Assembly: GCA_018389105.1 (NCBI GenBank)
Contig: JACATO010000648.1
Coordinates: 2,356,001-2,420,000, forward strand
Length of the DNA stretch: 64,000 nucleotides
From: Nautilus pompilius
Lineage: Eukaryota; Mollusca; Cephalopoda; Nautilida; Nautilidae
Direction of reading: 5' to 3'
Position 1 is the stretch's first letter. Each line of letters starts with the position of its first letter. Below the pieces are notes generated by a model. That model had not been told where the DNA came from and made no database searches. It worked only from the letters and a program-made list of their open reading frames with translations. Shown here in pieces: positions 49,300 through 61,500 of this stretch. Both the position numbers and the translations under genes were made by a program.

Positions 49300-49640
49300 A
49301 ACCCAGTCATTTTTTACACCCTGGCTGCTTTTGATGCGGGGCTGCACTTCAGCTGAGGTCGTAAACAAACATCAGTCCAAGGATTTGACTAATGAGACAG
49401 AAGTCAGAGAAGGCTTCTCACCAGACCTGTTTAGCTCCACCACCAATGGCTGACCATCATTTTTCACTGCGCCCTCTCGGCTTTATCTGTGATGGCTGTC
49501 AAAAACTTGGAATACTGGAGCCCCTGATTTATGCTCCGTCTGTCAGCAAAAATAAATCAGATCTGTGCTGTGATTTTCTGCTGTCACCTGCATTAAGGAA
49601 GAAATACGAGAGTCTTCAGTACATGAGAATTTCAGCCTAA
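49300..49640. promoter_or_regulatory. candidate conserved non-coding element
   Basis: A high-complexity block of balanced composition in AT-rich flanks, with a forkhead-type GTAAACAAACA (49361), TALE-type GATGGCTGTCAAA (49491) and GTCTGTCAG (49539) sites. The plus strand is open for 82 codons but lacks splice signals. Function is inference. Confidence 0.3.
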
Positions 49641-50380
49641 TGCTTACATGGGTGTACAAAGTCTTTGATTGCTAAAAAGCATCCAATTACTTTTGTATTA
49701 TTTATTTATTTTTTTTTTTCTTTTTATTCTTATTGTAAATGGTTTTGATAGAAGTTGGTCAACATCCACCACACTAACAGGTTTTGGGAGTCTGTATACT
49801 CAATGTGCTATCTTGTAGTTTCTCAAGAGTTATGTTTAGTTGCCTGTGTAATTGAATCTATGCCACATAATGGCAGCAGTGCCTTATTAAAGTCACCAGA
49901 CTAAAATAACCTCTTTTTTTTTTCTTTACCCCTGCTCTCGTGCATATCGACATGTAAGTACATGCACACAGGTAATATACCCCACAAAAATATCAATATT
50001 CTGTGTAAACTTGATGAAAAAAAAACAACAAAACTTGCATAAATGTACCAGTTGTTGTTGTTTCTTGCCATAAATACTGGTTACCAATTTGATATTCCAA
50101 ACAGTTATTCATTTTGTATGTGTCGTCCTTGTAATATGTATTTGACTTGTAGGCTGTATGTATTTCCTAGAATGCATAGAGTACAGCTCACATGCCCTCT
50201 TCTGGTCAGTGACTGAAGCAACATAACCGAGGTCAGTAGAAATAGTCTGCACAGCAAACTAAGTGTCCACCGATCAGTTAGTTTATTTTACCTAAAGAAA
50301 ACCCCCTTCTCTTCAGACTTTGAAAATTTTACCAATACAAACTACACTGCATTACAAAAATGTCAGTCACTCTTAAACAG

Positions 50381-50397
50381 ATCGCTAGGTGGCAGTA
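50381..50397 (+). promoter_or_regulatory. CTCF-like motif
   Basis: TCGCTAGGTGGCAGTA matches the CTCF core (CGCNAGGTGGCAG) closely. It is 9.7 kb from the minus-strand CTCF-like motif at 40.7 kb, in divergent orientation. Confidence 0.45.
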
Positions 50398-50691
50398 CAT
50401 ATTTTCATTGCTGATACTTTCTCAAAATGCAGGATGGAGAAGAACTGGTAAAGTGAATGTATGAACTATATCACCTGATGTGTTAATACAGTGCAAGAGT
50501 CTGAAGTGTTGTTGTTAAGATCTGTACATAAAGAAAATCACTGTAATTCTTTTGGTTTTCAAGCCCATAGTTTACCACAACATATGATGAAGCATGCGAA
50601 GCAGCATCATGCTCTTCATGGTGTATTATCTCCTTTTGTGAAGATTAGCAATAAAGAGAATATCAAAGACACTGCTAAAAATCATGTATGA

Positions 50692-52980
50692 CAGTTATTT
50701 TAATGCCCCCCCCTCCATCTGAGACTAATAATAAAAGTTTAGTTATCTAACCTCTGTATGGGCATCACACAAAAGTATAAGCTTCTACCCTTAGTATCTG
50801 AGCATTCAGGTGTATTTATTTTTAAAAAATAAGAGCAAGTTTTTAAACTTAAGCTGAATATTTTAAATCCTCCTTCCCAAACAAATGAAAGTTTTGTGCA
50901 TTAGCACATATTCTTTTTTCTTTTGTTTTTTGCTATAAAATATTTGAATACATTCCAGTGTATTCTGAAACATGGCTGCACTGTTAGAACCAATGGGTGT
51001 GCACTTTAAATGTGTACCTTGCGATATAATGAATTTCTAGACCACTGATTGGGTCTCATTTTTAAAAACTTCATCAGTTCACCTCCCACATAGGTTATTA
51101 ATGAGCAGCCAGGGCTCTTAAAGAATAAATTAGAAAAGGAACGAGGAGAAAAAAGTGAAAGTGAAGATTACAAGCAGCAATGTCCAGATATATTAAAACT
51201 TTAAAACTGGTGATATTACATCTTGAGATTTAAAAATAAATATTACTGCGTTATACTTAAAGTTGAAAAAGTTATCCCTTACGATATGATAGGACAAAAA
51301 TCACTAAATAAGAAGAAATTCCTTCAAACTGATGTTTTCAATATGGCTCCCGAATCACTGTTTTCCAGATTTTCTTACTATTATTAGAATTTTGATTCCT
51401 TTTCAGAAAGTGCCTACTGTTCTGATCACAGGACAAACAACACAACCTTGAAGAATAGTGATGATGATAATAATAATAATAATAAAATTAAGTTTTCACA
51501 GCTGATGTACTTAGGACATTTTTACCAATTAGAAAACAGCCTAAATGCAGTATCTAGAGAGGGCACTGGCAGCATTAACTAAAGCAGAAAGATTTAAATA
51601 AATTGAACAGTGACATCTCATAGGGTCCAACAGAAAACTGCACCAAGATGAAAACTGGAACCAAACAGAGAGAACAAAAAGAATAAAATAATAAAGTCTA
51701 GAAACACTAAAACAGTTCAGAGGATTTCATTTTTAAATAGGGTTTTTTGACCATTCTCAGATGATTTTAAGGATTCTTCCTATTTCGATTTTCCAAAATA
51801 CGAAATGAGCTGAAGAATTCACAAGTACATTTTATCACCTATGACCATCAACCTACATAATTCTTCCAGCTTTCACCAGGCTGATCATCTGTTCTAGTGG
51901 CAAGTCTGGTGGGATATGATTAAAACGTTTCCATTCTCCTTCTCTTTACTTTTCTCTCTCTCATTTAAGATTCTGTTTAAGTCAGGTCGATTACTTTCTG
52001 AAAGAAAAAAAATGGGGTTGGGGACTATTTATAACAATAAACTTTAATTTGTTTTGGCAGCTAAATAAGTTGAAAAAAAATGCTCTTGTCTGAGATCTTA
52101 AAATTAATTTATCAGAAAATTTTTTTTTTTTAAAAAAAAAAAGAAACTATATGGTTTGCTCTAATTATCTGGTTTGGTTTTGAATAACTAAATTTTTTCT
52201 CATTCTCATTAATGTTTTATACATCATAACCACCTTCCATAACCTTGTCATTTTACTTCAATAAACTATCCTACTCTTGTTAATTATTCCAGTGTTTCTC
52301 ACATCTCAAAAACAACAAAGTAACTGCTTTATTCTTCTGTTCACCATTTGTAAAGAAAATTGTTCACAATCACTTAATGAGTTCACAAGAACAGCTATCA
52401 TCTTTCATGATTACATTATTTTCAGAAATCATGCAGAGATGCAGCTTTCTTTTGAACTTGGTCAAAAGGTTGAGATACTGTTTCCATGGCGATGTGATAA
52501 TCAAGATGGCTGTTGATTCTTCAGATCAAAGAAAATGACTATTTAAAGGTTTTGGCACTTTTTCCCAGTATGAAAATCATATACAAATGATTGTCATCTC
52601 ACTACAGTTTCCCTTTAAGTCTGTATATTATTGGATAGACAGTCAATGGTAATTCTGCCTATCTGCATTATCTTGCCACTTGAAAAGCAACAGGAAATCT
52701 TGTGCACCTGGAGATAAAGGTCACTAAGGCAGCCATGGCTAAAATACCTCAAACAATCATAATCTATTTGACAAAAGCTAAATATAAATATATATAAAAA
52801 GTGACACATTTCAGTCTCAAAGTCCACTGTAAGTTTACCCCCCCCCAGTAAGAATTAAAACGAACTAAAAAGTAAATAATACTTTGATCTGAAAAAAAAA
52901 CAAAAAAAACTGCAATATAATTTATTTACCTTCACTTTGAACAACCAACCATAGCGTTGTTGTTGTTTGTTGTTTTTTCT
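50692..52980. other. non-coding stretch
   Basis: AT-rich with an AAT repeat near 51465-51485 and homopolymers. No gene supported up to the promoter of the next gene. Confidence 0.55.
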
Positions 52981-52984
52981 TTAG

Positions 52985-52992
52985 TATAAAAG
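52985..52992 (+). promoter_or_regulatory. TATA box of the cysteine-rich protein gene
   Basis: TATAAAAG, 58 bp upstream of the ATG at 53043. It implies a leader of about 30 bases. Confidence 0.65.
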
Positions 52993-53042
52993 TGGTATAT
53001 AGAACAAACCACTGGACCAAACCTCAGACAGCAGGTGAGAAA

Positions 53043-54868
53043 ATGGCCACGACTAAGATTCAAGACATCTCAGCATGGTTCTGTATTATCCTAGCTGTGG
53101 TGGGTAAGTTCACCTGATTAAATTGAAATTTTCCACGCCCGTTAAAAAGAACAGTTATTCAGGGTTGTCAGCAATAAGACAGACATTATTTTTTTTACCT
53201 GAGTTAATAATAATAACAATTGAGGAAATGTGCCATATGATTGAAGGGAAGTAACTTTTACTTAGCACTCTGCAAAAGCTTTATCGGTATTAGTAATTGT
53301 ATTAGAAATACATAATGAATCAATATTATTCTGTTTGAAAACAGCCCCATCACCAATGAGATCAATAACAATAAACATTTATTATCCAGTACATAGAGGT
53401 GTGTATATTCACAGATGGAATACGATGTCACATTCCGCGTGATTCCCAAAAGCTTTTATCATCACTGCTTGAATGGTCCTACCTTTCATTGACGTTTCAA
53501 ACCTTCCCTTTCCTGTCAGTCTTCAGAATCTGATGAAGCCAGCAGCAGCTGAAGATTCCGAAAACATCAGTAAAAGTAGGATTGCCACTGTGACGTTTGA
53601 TGTAAAGTTAAAAGTCCATTGCAGGTTGGCAATCAGTTGTGACCCAGAAGCCTCTGCAGGCTGCTACTTGTGAGGTTAGCCAGGTCAGTAAATGGAGGTT
53701 GTGTCTCTCTCAAGCTGGGGTCTATCGAGTCAATGGTAGCACCATAGTGACTCCAGGTAAACTAAAAACAGTCTGCAGGTGAGTACGAGCACATGTTGAG
53801 TGTACCAGTTCTGATGGGAGTTCTCCAATAGAAAGCAATTCTTCTTTTTGTTGTTGTTGGAATTCTTACAAATTTGACAGCAATTTTTCTGTTGTTAAAA
53901 ATGTTAATCTGTTAACAGGCAATGCTTAGATTCAAAGAAGGATGCCAAACTAAAAATGCTGTTACCTTTTTCTGGGTATTAACAGGTTGCAACTGGGTGT
54001 CAATCATTTTAGCCAGTCCGACGCTCCGCATCTAAAAGTGCTCCTCTGGCATACAACCGATGCTCCCTCCACACATGTAGCAACCAGCTACATCCAAGAT
54101 GACCCTGCCTACTATTAAAACACTCGGGTTCCTTTCCTAGTCTTTGGCGTTCAGGTTGCGGTACAGTCAGCAGCAGAGCAAACCCTGACCGAGAGGCAAA
54201 CCAGGAATGGGTGCTGTGGGTTTCTGTGCCAGCAGCCCCTGTGCCCACAGCACACGGGAAAGGGGCCAAAAACCGGAAATCAAAAGACATTTTTTGCTCC
54301 ATGTATGAAGCATGCTCAAAGCTCACATCTACATCACAAACTGAATACATGCTTTCCTATGCTTGGCTTGACCTTCCCTGTACTACTGTTTCATCCTGAA
54401 AATTAGCAGCAAGTCTGTTCCCTGCCGAGAAAAGTCTGCGAGTCCCCCCCCCCCCCGCACCTCGACCCACTTTTTCTTCTTCTTTTTTTTTTTTTATTCA
54501 CAGAAATTTAAATAAACTGTTGCTGTGCATAGATGAGGGCTTGGAACTATGTCCAGAGGCATTCACTTTACAAGCAATTAGCGGGGCCGACCTCACATCG
54601 TACAAGATCGCTTACAGCGGACTGTGTGGAAACATGAAAAGTAACAAAAAATCTTACAACAGAAAAAAAAAAAAGTTTTCTATAAGTTTCTTTTTTTGTT
54701 GTTTAACTTAACATAATAACAAAGTTACCATGGAAACCAGAAAGGAAGATTCTCCACACACACCCGCCAAAACATTCTCATGTTGAGATGAGCTGGTAGT
54801 GACATAATGTTAAAAACTGTTGAAAACAAAGACTGAAGAAATTCACTAATTTCAGCAACCAATTGTCT

Positions 54869-54926
<58 letters not shown>

Positions 54927-57506
54927 GAGGTAGTTCCCCATTTTGTCGCTGTTGACTCTCTCTCTCTCTTATATCCACTTATCTTTCTTCCATTCTCTCT
55001 ACAAACTACATCATGCTGGACACGCACAGACACAGTAGGCTGCATTCTCCCCTTAATAAGACCCTTAAGCAGACACGAAGCCATACCTTGTTTTGTTTCT
55101 AATTTCATATCATAAAAACATGTTGGAAAAAACCTCGAGAGATGTTCCTAGTAATTTAACACGAAACGCTGAATTAAAACTCCTCCCATTTTTCTCATTA
55201 ATCTTGTTATCAATCACCCCTTTTTTCCTACTGACGTGGTAATCACCAAAAATGTTGCTTGGGAAATTACCGCGTAATAGCAAGCAAATTTCCTTTACGT
55301 CAAAAATCAAAACAAGTACACCTTAACTTGCCTTTTACTTAACCCAGAATCTCAATACTTATCAAACATCTATGGGCATCACCATAGCTCTTCTGTGTAA
55401 GAAGACTACAAACAACTTTGTGCACATCATAGTTGTGCAAAGACGGCGAGTGCCACATAAGCTGCACAGGCAGGTATTACATCCCTACTTTTTTTCTTCT
55501 CACTTCAAAAACAAAAAACCCATTGCCACAAGCATAGCACTGCCCAACATACTGCTACAAGGATATGCAAGCAGCTGTCTGTTTTCTGTATCTGATCACA
55601 TACAACTGGTAATCTTAGTAATGAAATTGAATCGTGCATAGTAGTGACCTGTGCTAAGTGGAAATTTCAGCTTTCCTTAAAGTTCCCCTGTGGCCAAAAT
55701 TACCTAAACTTCATGGCAAAAGCCCCACAACTAACCCCGCAACTTCTCTCAACTGGCTATGGTTAGAAATCCATTCTGAGCAGTCACCCATCGGCCATTA
55801 GTGGAGTTCTAAATCACAAAAATGACAGCATTCTGCAGCATAATCTCAAGCTCACAGTTCACATTCACACTTAACATTCATTTTTTAAAAAAAAATAAGG
55901 AAGTGTTTTCGCGTTGTTTTAGAGAGTCAACAGATCTCATGCATGTGTGCATACATTTCAGCTTACCTGGAAGGCTACAGTTGCTACAAACAGTTCTCTC
56001 TCCACCTGACGGCCTGCGTCAGCGTATTGAAAGGCAATTTCATGAAGAAAGTTATTGCTCTACTTTCCAAAAGGATCACAAAAAAGCAGTATTACAGTCA
56101 AATGTGTCTGTAAGTATAACCCATAATCCTTTACATTCACACCTCTGTTGCCATCCTTATTAGTTCAAATGCAACCAATCAGATTTGGCAGCCAAATTTT
56201 GCCAAAACTGCCCGGTTAAGTTGTCTACGTTACTTTCCTTTACAGTTTAACTGTAAGTTGGTACAAGGATCAGTAATGAAGCCTAATTAATTAGAGAAAA
56301 TCCCACTGGTCCATAAAATCCCCTCTGTAATTTTATTCATGCATAATGTAACAACTCGAGAAAACATCAGAGCAATCCAAAAGGGGACGGGGTTCAGATC
56401 AGTTCATCCGCTTGTGTTATGTCAGGTGTTGCACTGCTACGGCCACAGCCAAAAATTTTGCATCACCCCACAAAAAAAAGGAGGGGAACAACAACAAAAC
56501 TTGTCTTCAGATCTTGCTCCATTTTTCCACTAAGTAGAAAACTACAAAGAGGTATGCACTTCAATACGCTAATTTAAGTTTATTATGAGAGTTCAGGAGC
56601 TTAATTCAATGTTATCAAGCAAAATTAGAAAATTCTAGGATGGAAAACTTTTAGCCATCATCTCCCTGAATGTGGTTTGTCTTTAGTGTCGCTCTTGAAA
56701 TGTACAGGCTGACATTTCACACCTGCGTGCCTGACGCTATACTAACCATACGTCTTACAGTCACACACAAATGTTTACATCTTCCTTTGTAAGAAACTCT
56801 GTCATGGTTGTTTCAACATAATATTCATGATAAACACCATTTGCAATGGCTACCGTGCTGTGATCTGTTGAGCAACAGTAGTACACTGACATTTATAAGT
56901 AGAACTAACATCACATTTTGTGGGAATAAAAGTGCAAATTTTTCTGTAAATAACTGAGGCACATCACTTTCAGTATAACCCCTGTGAGGGAAACATTTCA
57001 GCATTGGGAATTTTAGAAGTTTCCTTTTCTGCTAATGTAGACAAGACTAACTTGTCTAGTATCCACAATAAACTCCATTTTTATTTCCATTCTCATTTTC
57101 TTCCACATTTAGTAACTCTTATAGGTTTTATCCATATTGGCCCTTACTTCTTCCACCACACACACACACACAGTGTCAACTTAAAAATTGTTTAAAACTT
57201 TAAAGTGAGATGAGTTATTCCCTTTGAATGGTGCCGCTGATGAGTAGTTAACAAGCTGTTTTTGTTTCTTTTAGTGAATGGAAACAAGCAATTAAGTGCC
57301 AAACGAATTTCGCCATCACCTGTGGAAAGCCATTTGCTGATGTAATGTATAACTTTGAGATTGCACTATTGCCTGGTATGTGCAAGAAGGTGATGTCTAC
57401 CACATCCAAATATGACACCATATATAATTCAACACACCATCCAGCTCCCACACTGCTGCTTTTCCTACTTGCTACTTTGTTCATGTTAGTGTGCGCAAAT
57501 CTATAA
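53043..57506 (+). CDS. secreted ten-cysteine, probably GPI-anchored protein (five exons)
   Basis: I assembled this gene by joining exons whose splice phases agree: 53043-53103 (donor GTAAGT), 53715-53778 (acceptor TCTCTCTCAAG, donor GTGAGT), 54504-54640 (acceptor TTATTCACAG, donor GTAACA), 55962-56109 (acceptor CATTTCAG, donor GTAAGT) and 57275-57506 (acceptor TTTCTTTTAG, stop TAA). Intron phases are 1, 2, 1, 2 and the total is 642 nt, or 213 residues. Residues 11-21 (AWFCIILAVVA) form the signal-peptide core. Mature cysteines are at 41, 50, 58, 83, 95, 106, 136, 145, 153 and 173. C-x8-C-x7-C occurs twice (41-58 and 136-153), which indicates an internal duplication. N-glycosylation sites are N27 (NGS) and N188 (NST). 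The C-terminal TLLLFLLATLFMLVCANL after a short polar spacer looks like a GPI-attachment tail. The cysteine pattern recalls DUF19/T20D4.11-like secreted proteins, but I cannot confirm that. Confidence 0.85.
54444..54456. repeat. C13 homopolymer in intron
   Basis: Thirteen consecutive C residues just before the third exon of the cysteine-rich protein gene. Similar runs occur at 36761 (G13) and 61149 (C13). Confidence 0.9.
54871..54926. repeat. (AAT)n microsatellite
   Basis: About 18-19 uninterrupted AAT units inside an intron of the cysteine-rich protein gene. It produces polyisoleucine and polytyrosine open frames on the minus strand that are not genes. Confidence 0.95.
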
Positions 57507-58474
57507 ATCTTACCTGTTCCTATATCTTCATCTGTCTCTGCCAACAAGTAACTCCTGCCTCTTCATGTCAAAGACCGTCGTGAATGCTTTCAAAACTGCA
57601 GCCTGAAAAAAAAAAAAAAGTTCAATTTAATGCGCATAAGCTGCCCGCAAGGAACTGAAGACAGAATATGATGCATGAACAGATTTTGCTTTATCCCTTC
57701 GAGGTAATTAGGAAAATGAAGGCTTCAGTTTCAGATAATTAATTCAATCAAGTTACATAACTCTGCTAAGCCTGCACTTATTTAGCAGATAATAGCTGCT
57801 GCTGTGAGGTTACATCTTAGTTAGCAATTCTTGCATAAGAATATAACAAAGTTAATTTAAACAATATTTTATATTCTATTTAACTCTTTTACGCTGATAT
57901 CGTTTAGTTTTCCAATTGATGTCTTTAAAGGAACTGTGTGGAAGATTTCCATGATACTGCTTCGTGAAGAATACTTTCTTGGTTATCAGTGGATAAAAAC
58001 CTGCCACAGATTTCTCCAAACACTGTACTGGAAAACATGGGCAATCTCTTAGTTGATTCAAATATAAACAACTACTTTAATGGATTTCAAAAGGTTTATT
58101 TATCTCCCTATAAAAATAGAATATTGCTACTGAAATATACTAATATGTGACATAACTGATGTTTTTGTTGGTATTTATCAATACAAAAACATAAATACAT
58201 TCAGCCATCTTTGCAACATAACAAATAAATAAATCACCAACTGTAAGATCAGTTCTTGTGTACATATAAACATAAAAACATCTCATACATTATTAGGTCT
58301 TTCTTGGTTTTGCATATTGAGTACGACATTTAAACTGAAATGAAAATGCAAAAGTTATGGAAATTTCTGAGCCTTCATTAATTTTTTTTGGTAAGATAAA
58401 AAATAACTAAAATATCTTAAAAATTTCTATATAAAGTTATAAATTGTCCCAGATGTAAAGAAAGGAAAGGTCAT
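57507..58474 (+). other. 3' flank of the cysteine-rich protein gene
   Basis: AT-rich sequence after the stop, with AATAAA motifs near 58203-58230 that could end the transcript. No further exon was recognised. A 61-codon minus-strand frame at 57876-58061 has no splice context. Confidence 0.5.
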
Positions 58475-59145
58475 GTAAATGTAGTGTGTGCATCTTTATT
58501 CTGACTCCAATAAATGTTTCCAGCTATGTGAAGCTTTGGTCAGACTCCAATAAATGTAGTGTTTCCAGCTGTGTGCAGCTTTGGTCTGACTCCAATAAAT
58601 GTAGTGTTTCCAGCTGTGTGCATCTTTGATCTGACTCCAATAAATGTAGTGTTTCCAGCTGTGTGAATCTTTGGTCTGACTCCAATAAATGTACTGTTTC
58701 CAACTGTGTGAAGCTTTGGTCTAACTCCAATAAATTTACTGTTTCCAGCTGTGTGCATCTTTGGTCTGATTCCAATAAATTTACTGTTTCCAACTGAGTG
58801 CATCTTTGGTCTGACTACAATAAATGCAGTGTTTCCAGCTGTGTGCAGCTTTAGTCTGACTCCAATAAATGTAGTGTTTCCAACTGTGTGAAGTTTTGGT
58901 CTGACTCCAATAAATGTAGTGTTTCCAACTGTGTGAAGTTTTGGTCTGACTCCAATAAATGTAGTGTTTCCAGCTGTGTGCATCTTTGGTCTGACTCCAA
59001 TAAATGTAGTGTTTCCAGCTGTGTGCATCTTTGGTCTGACTCCAATAAATGTAGTGTTTCCAGCTGTGTGCATCTTTGATCTGACTCCAATAAATGTACT
59101 GTTTCCAACTGTGTGAAGCTTTTGTTTGACTCCAATGTAGAATTT
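58475..59145 (+). repeat. 45-bp minisatellite of poly(A)-signal-bearing units
   Basis: About 14 tandem copies of a 45-bp unit of the form GTCTGACTCCAATAAATGTA-GTGTTTCCAGCTGTGTGCAT-CTTTG. The period is a multiple of three, so several frames on both strands stay open (up to 223 codons on the minus strand, with a 15-residue repeat). These are by-products, not a gene. Every unit but the last carries AATAAA followed about 20 bases later by the GT-rich TGTGTG, the layout of a cleavage/polyadenylation signal on the plus strand. The array lies between two plus-strand genes. Confidence 0.92.
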
Positions 59146-60480
59146 CGTTTGGTTTTTAAAAAAGAAAACAATGTCAATCCTAATTAAAGCCTTCATTTTT
59201 ATAAATAACATTAAAATGCACGAGAAATGTAAATAGAATTTTTCATTTCTCCGATTTTGTCGAATTTTTATGCTGATAATTTACTGTCAGTCAGAAGTTT
59301 TATGAATTAGAGACAACTATGTTAAGAAAATAGAGATGTGAAACAACTATCCTGAAGGCTTGGGGAGCCTTTGTGCACCAATTAATAAATAGAGCAACGA
59401 AATCCAGATAGAATGCAGATGGCAAGACAACAGAAGGTTAAGACAAATGCATATTTCCAACAAGAAAAAAAAAAATTAATGTTTGTTAGTATCTGGAAAG
59501 TTTCTAGAATGATCACCCAGCCAAGGGTGGTAGGGTTAGGGTTAAACCGTTTTCTGTCCTGGGGGGGGGCTTCCAGGTGAAAGTTTGTTGTGTGGTGTGT
59601 CTCGTGATTCAGGATAAATAAACAATAGATAATGCAACGGACTCGATTTCTTTCCGTATGAGAGGGGGCACCCGGCCCTGACGCGTCCGGAATCGCATCT
59701 GAGTTACGGGTGTCCATCCATACCCGGCTCCTGGTTGTATTGTATTCCAACCTGTTGAGCCATTGCACACACACACATATAGGTTCTGCAAGGGAGACTA
59801 CTTCGGTAGGGAAGGCATCTATCTCTGCCTGCGCCACAAGGGCCCGACTCTGTTGACTTCAGCAGAAAGACCCAATTTTTTTTTGTTTTTTTAAACTCAC
59901 GTGAAAAAGAAAGCGAGAAGAACCCCTTGATGCCGGATCCTCAGCCTTAATATATATATTTAGCTGGTTAGGTAGAATTATTTCCCTTTTATTCATTTTT
60001 TTAAAAATTGAGTTATCTCCCTTTAAACTAAGTTATCAAGCGCGATTGAAGAAAGTTGGAGAAATAGGCGATAAATAAAAGGGAGACCTGGAAGGGAGAC
60101 GATATCTCCAGCCATTGGTTTTCCTGATGAACCCTAATTTACTGTCAGTACAGATGGCCTCCTGCTGATTATCGGGGAGTATTAAAACTCTCTTCGAGTG
60201 GGTGATTAGCCAGGTAAAAACGTTATGGCGGATAAGCAGGCAGGTAGATCCGACGGGACGAAAAGCAGGATCCCTTTCCGAGCGGGCGGCTCTTCTCGGT
60301 GACAGGGACCGAGCCCGGAATGAGGGGATGAGTGCAGTCCCCTAACAGGTTAGGTTGAGGGCCTTTCAGGGGGGGGGGGTAAACAAGGCTAACCCATGCA
60401 TTCTGTTTCCTGCGTATTAATATCCGATTCAACAACGAACCCCCCACCCCCACCACAACCCCCCCCCTGACTTTCCCCTT
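59146..60480. other. intergenic region rising into the CpG-rich NXT promoter
   Basis: AT-rich to about 59500, then increasing GC and CpG. It contains poly-G/C runs (59560, 60369, 60460) and a TAGGGTTAGGGTTA doublet (59531). A 151-codon minus-strand frame at 59382-59837 has no motif and crosses a poly-G tract; I do not call it a gene. Confidence 0.5.
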
Positions 60481-61500
60481 ATTGTTTTATAACCGGCCAA
60501 AGGTGTGGAGGGGACGACGGGGTTATAAGGGGTCGGTTATTCAGGTCTCTCGGTTAGTTTCGTCTCTCTCTCTCTCTCTCTCTCTTATCTCACCTCGATC
60601 ATCCCCCACGGTGGACTTCGACCTGGACCCGACTGCGCATTCACGCGCCAGGAATGTTCAGGTGAAAGAAGCCGGCCGGCCGTCGCCGTAACCAGGGTAT
60701 CGAAGAGGTTTGACGGAGGGCCCCCTCCCCCCTCCTCTCTCACCATATTATTTGACGGAAGTAGATCTCCTGTGCCGGAGGCCGGTATAGTCGCATTATC
60801 ATGGCGGGCGTCGCGATTGAGGTAAGGGTATCTCGTGTACAATATTGTGGTTTCTGGTAACCAACTGGAAGACTGCGATGCATGCTGCGTGTGAAGGTGT
60901 GTGGCTGGCCTTGCTCTGGTCAGCCGACCTCGGCAAACTGCGGAGCATCCGACGGGGGGAGGGGGGAGGTAGCCGCTGAATTACCCTCCGCGTACCGCAT
61001 CAGCTTTTACCCCCCCACCCGGAGACAGTTTGCCCAGAAGCGCCATCGTGTGTTGAACTGGCTGTATATTTAGCCAGATATTATCCGTAATCTAAGACCT
61101 GGGGTTGGAGCGATATACTGTATTGATGGTGGTTGGACTTTGTCGCAGCCCCCCCCCCCCCACCGCGGTCCAGTCCCCGCTGACTAATACGGATTTTAAT
61201 GTGGAGTGTTTCCATTAAGTACCAGAACAGTTCTGACGGCGGTGGGTTGGCCGTCCTAGCTGTTTATAGGCGGGGATTATCCCACTACCTGCGAAAATCC
61301 GCGTACTATGAGGCAGCTGGCCGACTAACGTCTTCCCTTTGGGGCAGGGGAGAGGTGCGATTCTGTCCGTGCGCTTGCCTCAGAAGCAATACTTTCATTC
61401 CCTGTGTTCCCTATCAGCTGAGTAAGAAGAAGCTACTTCTGGAGTACCTGAAGCACTACTAGTCGTCCTCGCCCAGCCTGGTCTCGTGAGTTCTGCTCTG
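60481..61500 (+). promoter_or_regulatory. CpG-rich promoter and first intron start of NXT
   Basis: Dense CpG, no TATA box and a (TC)n tract at about 60567-60585 surround the first coding exon. This is typical of a housekeeping promoter. The ATG sits in a YY1-like ATCATGGCGGGC context. A C13 run lies at 61149-61161. Confidence 0.65.

Noticed and set aside
54009..54399. GC-richer intronic block with open frames on both strands
   Set aside because: Lies between exons 2 and 3 of the cysteine-rich gene, which already join in phase; no motif. Possibly an old repeat, but I could not define it.
54778..55108. Minus-strand frames with polyisoleucine and polytyrosine
   Set aside because: Translation of an AAT microsatellite inside an intron.
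58524..59211. Long minus-strand open frames (up to 223 codons) with a 15-residue repeat
   Set aside because: They follow from a 45-bp tandem repeat whose period is a multiple of three; three frames are open at once and no start context or splice signal supports a gene.
59531..59545. TAGGGTTAGGGTTA, telomere-like
   Set aside because: Only two units, too short to call an interstitial telomere.
59382..59837. 151-codon minus-strand frame
   Set aside because: No recognisable motif, crosses a poly-G run and lies between the minisatellite and the NXT promoter without splice context.
61199..61462. 87-codon plus-strand frame
   Set aside because: Lies inside the first intron of NXT and has no splice-consistent link to either exon.
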